DNA of 64,000 bases from Methyloceanibacter stevinii (GTDB lineage Bacteria; Pseudomonadota; Alphaproteobacteria; Rhizobiales; Methyloligellaceae): the NCBI RefSeq assembly GCF_001723355.1, contig NZ_LPWE01000012.1:124001-188000 (forward strand). Direction: 5' to 3'. Below, in pieces: positions 57,421 through 64,000 of the stretch. The notes beneath the pieces are model-generated. The model saw nothing but the letters and a program-made list of their open reading frames with translations, was not told the origin of the DNA and did no database searches. Numbering within the stretch: position 1 is the first letter of the stretch; the number at the start of each line of letters is the position of its first letter. The translations under genes and the position numbers were made by a program.

Positions 57421-57918
57421 CTATGCGCGAAAGCTCCACCGAACTTCGAAAGCCGCAGGCAGCGCCGCACTCTTGATTTGCGGTGGCTTGGGCGGTTTGT
57501 CCTCCCGCCGGCTCTTGGGATGCGAGCTCGATTTCTCGGCCTGGGTCGTCGCCACCATGTTCATGCCGATCAGGAAGGCCGCGCCGCTGCCGACGACAGT
57601 CAAGATAGCGACCGTCCGCAAGGCCCTGCGCAACTCGCGACGCCCCGGAGATTCCAGCCGCACGGTCCGGTTCACATAGGCCAGAAACGAGCTGAACAGC
57701 GCCGCCAACGCCCCGCCGCTGAACACCAGCATGGCCATCGTCACCTTGCGGTCAACGGTCGCCTGCGGCTCCATGGCCACGATGGTCAGCAGGACCAGCG
57801 CGGCGATGCCGTTCAGACCGATGAGGAAGGACAGCGCCCGGCCGGCCAGGCGGTTCCGCTCCCGCTCGATAAAGCTGGGATCGAGGTCCGGTCCAGACTG
57901 GGGGCTATTCACGGTCAT
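57421..57918 (-). CDS. Predicted integral membrane protein, 165 residues
   Basis: The start MTVNSPQSGPDLD is chosen. After a cytoplasmic helix rich in Arg/Glu (FIERERNRLAGRAL) come about four transmembrane segments in two hairpins (FLIGLNGIAALVLLTIVAM; MAMLVFSGGALAALFSSFLA; TVAILTVVGSGAAFLIGMNMV). The C-terminal 40 residues are Lys/Pro rich. The function is unknown. It lies 20 bp after the formamidase-like gene on the same strand, so it may be co-transcribed. Confidence 0.65.
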   Translation of the reverse strand: MTVNSPQSGPDLDPSFIERERNRLAGRALSFLIGLNGIAALVLLTIVAMEPQATVDRKVTMAMLVFSGGALAALFSSFLAYVNRTVRLESPGRRELRRALRTVAILTVVGSGAAFLIGMNMVATTQAEKSSSHPKSRREDKPPKPPQIKSAALPAAFEVRWSFRA

Positions 57919-57938
57919 CTCGACAGCTCCTGGCCTCG

Positions 57939-58877
57939 CTAGCGCAGCACCATCTTCGGAAAATACAACGAAACCGTCCAGTTGGGAGCGTCGACAATTT
58001 CGCTGATCCGCAGATCGGCACAGACGCTGCACAGCATATATGCATCGACCGCCGCCATATTTGTGCTGGCGCAAAGCCAATCGATCATGCCCGAGACGGC
58101 ATCCCGCGCCGCCTGCATCAGATCCGGCCCCACGCCCGTCGTGGCTCGGTACCCGGCCTCATCCAGATGGCGGGAAACCAGCCCGTTCGTCTCGAAACGC
58201 GGAAAAGCGAGCCTCGCCTGCTTGATGAGGCCGATCTCGACCGCGACCACCATGGGGCTCTCGATGGCCGTGCCGCAGACTTCACCGTCACCTTGGGCCG
58301 CATGGGTGTCGCCGAGCGACAGCAAGCCACCCGCGACCTCGACCGGCAGGTAGAGCGTCGTGCCGACGGCGTTGTCGCGGATGTCGAGATTGCCGCCCAC
58401 CCGGCTCGGCGGGATCACCGAGTGCACGCCGGGCGCGGCGGGGGCGAGCCCCACGGTGCCGCAGAATGGCCTCAAGGGGACGGCGGCGCTGGCCCCGAAC
58501 AAGGCCGGCGCCAACGTCCGCGCATCGTATTTCCAGATATGGAGCGCAGGTTCGGTGAATTGGTCGGCCAGCAGCCCGAAGCCCGGAATATTCGCGGTCC
58601 AACCCCAACCGGACGGCTGGAAATCCTTGAAGGTCACGGCCACCGCGTCGCCCGGCTCCGCGCCCTCGATATAGATGGGCCCGGTCACGGGATTCACGCG
58701 GGAGGCGTCGCGCGCAAGGAACTCCTCGAGCGTGGTGTCGGGCCCCACCTGCCCGGCCGAGGCATCGATGGTCTCGATCTCGACCGTCTCGCCCGGCGTC
58801 ACGGTCAAGATCGGGTCGATAGCGTTGTCCCAGCCGAAATGATGGTGGTGCTTATGGATCGTGTGATTGCAGAGCAC
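57939..58877 (-). CDS. Acetamidase/formamidase family protein
   Basis: This 312-residue protein fits the FmdA/AmdA family: N-terminal HHHHFGWDNAIDP, PGETVEIETIDASAGQ and the central GDTHAAQGDGEVCGTAIE with conserved Asp/His/Glu/Cys residues. Members hydrolyse formamide or short amides to ammonia and the acid, supplying nitrogen. The start is GTG at 58877. There is no signal peptide. The substrate cannot be fixed from sequence. Confidence 0.88.
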   Translation of the reverse strand: MLCNHTIHKHHHHFGWDNAIDPILTVTPGETVEIETIDASAGQVGPDTTLEEFLARDASRVNPVTGPIYIEGAEPGDAVAVTFKDFQPSGWGWTANIPGFGLLADQFTEPALHIWKYDARTLAPALFGASAAVPLRPFCGTVGLAPAAPGVHSVIPPSRVGGNLDIRDNAVGTTLYLPVEVAGGLLSLGDTHAAQGDGEVCGTAIESPMVVAVEIGLIKQARLAFPRFETNGLVSRHLDEAGYRATTGVGPDLMQAARDAVSGMIDWLCASTNMAAVDAYMLCSVCADLRISEIVDAPNWTVSLYFPKMVLR

Positions 58878-59023
58878 GCGCGCCTCCTCGTCGGACCGTC
58901 ATAGCAAATTTGCAGGTCTAGGAGGCTGCGTTGATACGGCACCCGGCCAAGCGCAGGGCGAGCGGAGTGGACGGCGGGGAAAACGGACTAGGCTAGCGTC
59001 CGATCCAAAGCGCATCCGCCGGC

Positions 59024-59248
59024 TTAGACAGGCGGGGTGTCCAGGATGGCTAATGTAATAGCCACGGCGGCAACCACGACGACGAACACGATAAAGGGCA
59101 ACGCGTAAAAGAACGCGCGGCGATGGCCAACGTCCAACCAGTGTTCGAAGCGCCTCGCCCACTCGAACGGATAATCCTCGCCGGTGACGTGGTGGCGGGA
59201 TTTGGTTCCTGCTGTGGTGTTCGCTTGCGCTTCTGCACTACGTTTCAT
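59024..59248 (-). CDS. Small membrane protein, 74 residues
   Basis: ATG at 59248 has AAGGAG seven bases upstream on the minus strand. After a polar N-terminus (RHHVTGEDYPFEWARRFEHW) there is one transmembrane helix (FFYALPFIVFVVVVAAVAIT). No family was recognised. The aromatic and His-rich region before the helix could contact the membrane surface. Confidence 0.55.
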   Translation of the reverse strand: MKRSAEAQANTTAGTKSRHHVTGEDYPFEWARRFEHWLDVGHRRAFFYALPFIVFVVVVAAVAITLAILDTPPV

Positions 59249-59462
59249 CTGCATGCTCCTTGGAGACGAGAAAACGTCTTGCCTTATCGGCGGTTCACGC
59301 GCGCTGCTGTTGCTCTGTAGCAAGCTGAAGCCCGAACAGTTTCAGCCGCGATGCGCCTCTAGGCAGACCTCAGGCGTGCGATATCTGCACTACACGTGCG
59401 CATCGCCACGAACACGCGCTAGTTTTGCGCCTCTTCAGAAGCGCGGCGCGTTGGTGCGCGCC

Positions 59463-59612
59463 CTAGTTTATATGGGCCGCCGCCGGCGTGTGTGCCACCG
59501 CCGTGGATGGCGTGTGGGCATCCTCAGCCAAGACAATCAACAGTGTGAAGAGCATGGAATATGTCAGTGCCAGTGCCCAAACGCGCCCGGCTGCTATGGC
59601 TTTGTTCTTCAT
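59463..59612 (-). CDS. Small single-pass membrane protein, 49 residues
   Basis: A 49-residue frame starts at 59612 with GGGGAGA eight bases upstream on the minus strand. It has a basic N-terminus (MKNKAIAAGRVW), one hydrophobic helix (ALALTYSMLFTLLIVLA) and an Ala/His/Thr-rich tail. No family was recognised. It is small, so the call rests on the ribosome-binding site and membrane segment. The gap to the gene at 59248 has nothing else recognisable. Confidence 0.5.
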   Translation of the reverse strand: MKNKAIAAGRVWALALTYSMLFTLLIVLAEDAHTPSTAVAHTPAAAHIN

Positions 59613-59755
59613 GACCTAAGTCTCCCCAAAGCAATAACTGAACCTGCCATAGAAAAATGGCGTTCTCGTGCCGACATGCCGGGGGTCGATTGGTGGCGCG
59701 AATTGTGGGGTGATTTCCAGGTCCGCCCCTGAAGCATTGAGCTTCCCCGGGGCGC

Positions 59756-59848
59756 TGGCGGAGACGGGGGGATTCGAACCCCCGATACAGCTTTACACTG
59801 TATAACGGTTTAGCAAACCGCCGCCTTCAGCCTCTCGGCCACGTCTCC
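59756..59848 (-). tRNA. tRNA-Ser (anticodon GCU)
   Basis: On the minus strand the acceptor stem GGAGACG pairs with CGTCTCC, followed by G and an encoded CCA. The anticodon stem-loop reads GGTTTGCTAAACC, giving anticodon GCU for serine AGC/AGU codons. A long variable arm and a T loop (GGTTCGAATCC) complete a class II serine tRNA of 93 nt including CCA. Confidence 0.96.
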
Positions 59849-60016
59849 GCTGGACGCAAAGGCTTACTGGTCTCGTTCGGGCCGGTCAACACGCGTGCGT
59901 GCGATTTCCAGCCACACGCGGCGTTCCACGCCATGCCCCGGCGGGACCCCGGCCCCATATTGCTCTCGGGCACAATATGCTAGGCTGGAGCTTCGAAATC
60001 CTGGGAGGACTAGCGC

Positions 60017-60648
60017 ATGAGCGGCGGCATCCGATTCGGATGGCCTAGGCGTGCGGCGGCGTGCCTCGGCATAGCCCTTGCCGCCTCCTTCCTTGCCATG
60101 CCCAGCACGGTGCAGGCCGGGAGCGCCGAGTATTGCGTGACCTGCAAGAACCCCAACGCCTCGTACCGCTGCCGCCTCCAAGGCAGCGGCGTTACCCAAA
60201 GCGATGCGTTCAAGCTGTATTGCGTGGTGCGGACCACCAAGGAGGGCAATCACGCCTCCTGCGCGGCAAAGAAGGACCCCAACTGTGCCGGCGTGGTGAA
60301 GGCCTACAACTACGATGGCCCCACCCTGCCCCCGAAGGTCACCAACGACCCGCGCGTCCGTCAGTTGAACGAGCGCGTGGAACGGGACAACCGGGCGTCG
60401 AGGGCAAGCGCGGCGAGCAACCCAAATCCCTGTTCGAGATGGGCGGGCGGGCCTATGACGCCTCGAAGCGAGGGCTACAGGGTGCCGGTGCTGCAATCGG
60501 CCTTGGCGCCGGTGCGAAGAACCAACAGGCCGCGCCACCGCCGCCTCCGCCACCCCCAGTTCAGGAGGCGCCGAAGCCGCAGAAGAACTTCGCGCGCCGC
60601 AGCTGGGACTGCATGACCTCGCTGTTCCGGGAATGCGGAAACGAGTAA
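60017..60648 (+). CDS. Secreted Cys-rich protein with proline-rich linker, one apparent frameshift near 60395
   Basis: ATG 60017 follows GGGAGG. A signal peptide (to about VQAGS) precedes a Cys-rich region (YCVTCKNPNASYRC, KLYCVV, SCAAKKDPNC). As written the frame ends in an Arg-rich tail; adding one base near 60395 (CGGGCG) continues through SLFEMGGRAYDASKRG, a run of eight prolines and WDCMTSLFRECGNE to a stop at 60646-60648, about 210 residues. The Cys pattern suggests a disulfide-stabilised periplasmic or surface protein. Function unknown. Confidence 0.65.
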
Positions 60649-60724
60649 GGCGGCACGCCGGTTTTATCCGGCATCCCGCCTTCAGCGTGCGCCATGGCGC
60701 ACTTCAGCCTCGTCCAATCCAGCC

Positions 60725-61000
60725 CTAGTGGGTCTGAAGCCACTCGCGCGCTTGGCGCTGCGCCTCGGAAATCTGATCCGTGGTCATCTCGCGGGCCAGC
60801 TCCAGCCGGTAGTCGCGCGCGGAGTCGTTGCCCCGCGCCGCCGACAGGTTGAACCACTTATGCGCGGTGACGAGATCCACATCCACGTCACGCCCCGTCG
60901 CATACAGCATTCCAAGTTCGAACAGCGCATCCGCTCCGCCGGCCTGAACCGCAGGTTCAAACTGACTGCCCAAGATCGTTCCAAGTTCCAATCGTGCCAT
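60725..61000 (-). CDS. Sel1-like repeat protein
   Basis: This is a 91-residue protein starting at MARLELGTIL. It carries about one and a half Sel1/TPR-like repeats (ALFELGMLYATGRDVDVDLV, then AHKWFNLSAARGNDSARDYR), which form helical hairpins for protein contacts. There is no signal peptide. It converges with the Cys-rich protein gene. Function unknown. Confidence 0.7.
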   Translation of the reverse strand: MARLELGTILGSQFEPAVQAGGADALFELGMLYATGRDVDVDLVTAHKWFNLSAARGNDSARDYRLELAREMTTDQISEAQRQAREWLQTH

Positions 61001-61338
61001 GACGTCCCCCGTTTTGGCTCTTTGTCCCCGCCGCGTATCTGACTTTCCCCACGAAAGACGTTCGATGCGCGGTGTTGCGTTCAACGAGGACGATCATCGG
61101 CGACGTCTTTGAAGAACGTCTGAATCGATGTGCTTAATGCAAGCTCACCAAATCTGAATCGCTTGGTAAGTTTGCTTTACGAGGGCACGGGAATCGGCGG
61201 GGTAAAGATTAAGAACGCGCATTTGAAAGGGTCCTCTAACCATTTCCGGTGGCGTCTCGCTAACCACGCGCAACTTTCCGGCACGCGAATGAGATTAAGT
61301 GTCGTCGCGTATTTCCCGAACAAGTGCGGTCAGGATGA
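61001..61338. other. Intergenic region without recognised gene
   Basis: These 338 bases are AT-richer than average (for example 61130-61250) and hold no convincing frame on either strand. The left end should carry the promoter of the Sel1-like gene. Two TAACCA-type elements occur near 61237 and 61260; their meaning is unclear. Confidence 0.4.
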
Positions 61339-62933
61339 CTAACGTCGAGACCCGGCGGATGGCTGCACGAACGCAATCCTCCACTCCCAGGCTTGCGGTT
61401 CGGATGCGCTGCCGAGAGGCTCCCACGGCACGTGCACGGCCTTCGGCTTGCCGACGACCGTTCCGTCAATCTGCCGAATGGCCGGCGCAGCCAGGGACCA
61501 GAGGCCCGCCCTGCGAGCCGGACGCACACGACGACAGCCGGGGCGGTCAAATCCTGCGGCCGCACGGGAGGCAAGTGGTATGGCCGGCGGAGCGAGACGA
61601 TGCGTGCCTCGGGAAGGAACCGGCGCAGATTGCCGCCGTCGTTGCGATCCATGACGATGAGGGTTCCGCCCCCGAAGCCGCGTGCCTCCAGTTCTTTGGC
61701 GAGGCCCTCGTACGGCACCGCGAGCCGGCAGTGATTGCAGTCCGGGCTCATGGCCCTGGCCAAGTACACCGCGCGGATCGGCACGACCATTAGTGTGACC
61801 GCCAACAGCACGGCACCGATCGCCACCGGCCGGCGCGCGGGCGCGTCTTGCGCAGCCACCCGCAACAACCACAACGGCGTGAAGAAAAAGAACGGATGCA
61901 TATAGCGCTCGAGATAGTTCGAGGCGCCCGTCAACACCGCACCGAGAAAGAGAAAGACAAACCCGGCGAGGGTCATGTGCAGCAACAAGAGCGGCCAATC
62001 GGGCCCCGCCTGTGCGCGATCCCGTGGCAGTACGCCCTGCTTGATCCTCGACCACCCCTCGCGCAGCAGGGCCGGAAACATCACCAGCAGAATGAGATCG
62101 AGGGGGAAGAGAAAGCCGAGTGGCGCCCAGCTCGCGAATGCAAGACCCGTCATCGTCGCCGTCAGACGGTTCGAGGCCATGGGTGCTACGGTGCTGTCGA
62201 AAACCCGGACGAGGTCGTGGTCGTTGGCAATTAGCCAGTAGCCGAAGGGCGCGACGATGGCGGCAGCGATGCCCACACTCGCCAGCATGCGCCTGTCGAG
62301 GAGACGGGCCCGCAACGCCGGCTGAATCAGCGCGCAATTGCAAAGAATGATCAGGTAGGCGGCGAAGCCGTACTTGGTAAGCAGACCGATACCCGCCACG
62401 ACCCCGAAGAGCACATAGTCTCCAAGCCGTCCGCTCTCGACCAATCTCATAAAGGCCCAGAACGATGCGGCGATCGCGCAGGTCATGACAAGGCTGTGTG
62501 TCACGCCTTCGTGGAGGTTCCACCCGATCTGATAGAGCAGCAGCGGTGATAGGCTCGCGATCACGACCCAGCGCCGATCGTCGAACAGCCGCTGAGCGAC
62601 CAGGTAGAGAAAGACGAATGTTGCGATGAGCAGGCCGTATTTGATGAGCAAGAAGCCCATCAGCCCCGGGCCGGTGACTTGCTGCACCGTCCACAAGATC
62701 CACTCGTAAACAGGCGGCTGACGCTCCTGATAGCCGAGCGAAAGGGTCTGGCCGAGCACGTTGGCGGAAGCGTCGTCCAGCGACAGACTATGGGAGAAGG
62801 CAAGCCGGAGAGCGGTGTGCACCAGTCCGTAAAGCGCGCCGAACAAGACAACCGCGCAAAGGCACCATGGTGGACAGATTCTCTCTTCTGGGCGCGCGAT
62901 GCAGACCTGCACCGGCATCACTGACGACGCCAT
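61339..62933 (-). CDS. GT-C glycosyltransferase (family 39/ArnT-like), one apparent frameshift near 61491
   Basis: This integral membrane protein has about 530 residues and about 11-12 transmembrane helices. The first periplasmic loop has the acidic pair SLSLDDASANV and then YQERQPPVYEW, the layout of GT-C polyprenyl-phosphate-sugar transferases. As written the C-terminus changes to a Ser/Arg/Cys-rich tail; adding one base in CTGCGCCGG restores APAIRQIDGTVVGKPKAVHV and a stop at 61339. The family transfers sugars from lipid carriers to lipid A, proteins or glycans; the substrate is unknown. A start further upstream (GTG 62942) is possible. Confidence 0.82.
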
Positions 62934-63065
62934 AGCTCTCACTTTTCTTCGCGCCCACGAAGATTTGAGTGAACGGGGCTACGGTTGAAATGTGTCGGCT
63001 TGGTGTCATCCGCGCCGCCTGCGGCAGGATGTCATGGACCCGCTTTGGGACCCGCTTGGGCCCCG

Positions 63066-64000
63066 TTATGGGATCAGGACCGACGAGCCCGTGGTCTGAC
63101 GGCCTTCCATGGCGCGATGCGCGTCGGCGGCATCTTTCAGCGCAAAGCTCTGGTTCACCGAAACCCTGACCGCGCCTTTGGCTAGGACGTCAAAAAGGTC
63201 GTTCGCCGTGGAAACGAGTTCCTTACGCGTGGCGATAAAGTCCCAAAGCGAAGGCCGCGTGGCGACGAGCGAGCCCTTTTGCGCCAGAAGATTGATGCGG
63301 AACTCGGGCACAGGCCCAGATGACTGGCCGAAGCTCACCCACAGGCCACGCCGCTTGAGGCAATCGAGCGAGCCGGGAAACGTCTCCTTGCCGACGGAGT
63401 CGTAGACCACATCGACCCCCTCGCCGCCCGTGTACTCCTTCACCTGGGCGACGAAGTCCTCTTCCCGATAGTTGATCACGTGCGTGCAGCCATGGGAGCG
63501 CGCGATCAGCGCCTTGCCGGCCGAGCCCACCGTGCCGATCACGGTCGCGCCCAACGACGACGCCCATTGGCAGGCGATCGTACCCACGCCGCCCGCCGGC
63601 GCGTGGAACAGTAGCGTCGTCTTGGGACCGACCTTGAAGATCTGCCGCAACAGATACTGCGCGGTCATGCCTTTCAGCATCACGGCCGCGGCAACCTCGT
63701 CGCTCACGCTGTCGGGAATGCGCACCACGCGATCGGCGGCAATCAGGCGCTCTTCCGCATAGCTGCCCGTATGGCCGGCATAGGCCACCCGGCGTCCGAC
63801 TTTCAGCGTGCGGACGCCTTCGCCCAGCGCGGTGACGATGCCCGCGCCTTCCGTGCCCGGAACGAACGGCAGCGCATCCTGCGGATAGAGGCCCGAGCGC
63901 ATATAGGCATCGATGAAGTTGAGGCCGATTGCCGTCTGCTTGATGCGGATCTCGCCCGGTCCTGGCTCCCCGATATCGGCCTCTTCCCTTTTGAGGACGT
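63066..64000 (-). CDS. NADPH:quinone oxidoreductase (MDR family), 5' end outside the window
   Basis: The reading frame stays open to the window edge, so the N-terminus is missing; about 311 residues are visible. It contains the GroES-like part (GPGEIRIKQTAIGLNFIDAY, GTEGAGIVTALGEGV) and the Rossmann part (APAGGVGTIACQWA), with VVYDSVGKETF and no structural zinc Cys set. This matches zeta-crystallin-like quinone oxidoreductases, which reduce quinones with NADPH. The gene is alone on this strand near the edge. Confidence 0.9.
   Translation of the reverse strand, partial: VLKREEADIGEPGPGEIRIKQTAIGLNFIDAYMRSGLYPQDALPFVPGTEGAGIVTALGEGVRTLKVGRRVAYAGHTGSYAEERLIAADRVVRIPDSVSDEVAAAVMLKGMTAQYLLRQIFKVGPKTTLLFHAPAGGVGTIACQWASSLGATVIGTVGSAGKALIARSHGCTHVINYREEDFVAQVKEYTGGEGVDVVYDSVGKETFPGSLDCLKRRGLWVSFGQSSGPVPEFRINLLAQKGSLVATRPSLWDFIATRKELVSTANDLFDVLAKGAVRVSVNQSFALKDAADAHRAMEGRQTTGSSVLIP

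Noticed and set aside
59184-59732. Open frame of about 182 codons on the plus strand
   Set aside because: It overlaps two small minus-strand genes with better ribosome-binding sites, and the product is Cys/Arg rich without a recognisable domain.

Overview
The window is a GC-rich chromosomal segment of an alphaproteobacterium, most likely order Hyphomicrobiales (Rhizobiales). The order is inferred from gene order: ntrB-ntrC-ntrY-ntrX-hfq-hflX-mazG, lptF-lptG-lptD-surA-like-pdxA-rsmA, gmk-yicC-mltG-fabF-acpP-fabG-fabD, rpsF-rpsR-DUF2232-rplI, dnaB-alr-radA-cvpA-purF-SDR and rlpA-dac-tmk-holB-metG/tatD-MBL are familiar blocks in that order. The genus cannot be fixed from the sequence alone. No rRNA, CRISPR, phage or insertion sequence was seen.

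Layout. 1-8.6 kb: nitrogen two-component systems NtrBC and NtrYX, then Hfq, HflX and MazG. 8.7-18.1 kb: leucyl aminopeptidase, then the lipopolysaccharide transport and outer-membrane assembly operon ending in PdxA and RsmA. 18.1-25 kb (minus strand): guanylate kinase, YicC, MltG and four fatty-acid synthesis genes. 25-36.3 kb (plus strand): ribosomal proteins S6, S18 and L9, cyclopropane fatty acid synthase, DnaB, alanine racemase, RadA, CvpA, PurF and a short-chain dehydrogenase. 36.3-45.2 kb (mostly minus strand): a metallo-beta-lactamase, TatD, a small inserted group (secreted thioredoxin-like protein, 44-residue membrane peptide, unknown protein), MetG, HolB, Tmk, D,D-carboxypeptidase and RlpA.

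45.6-53.9 kb is the most unusual part. A signal-peptide protein with TPR-like repeats and a predicted outer-membrane barrel ending in Phe resembles the Slam family (surface lipoprotein assembly modifier, type XI secretion). It is followed by three paralogous exported proteins that begin with a FecR-like domain. The first two share a C-terminal domain with a CxxCxFIxWG motif, a GWW motif and a Gly-rich ending (RAxGIFG) that recalls the TbpB-type barrel of Slam cargo. I read this as a candidate export system with FecR-headed cargo; it is an inference. 54-57 kb: an Hsp20-Lon pair. 57-64 kb: small membrane proteins, a formamidase-like enzyme, tRNA-Ser(GCU), secreted and Sel1-type proteins, a GT-C glycosyltransferase and a partial quinone oxidoreductase.

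A technical feature affects the annotation. At least thirteen apparent frameshifts interrupt otherwise conserved genes, including the essential genes rpsR and gmk. Every one requires adding back exactly one base, often beside a G or C run. This looks like systematic single-base loss in the assembled sequence, not gene decay. Coordinates for these genes are given for the restored reading frame.
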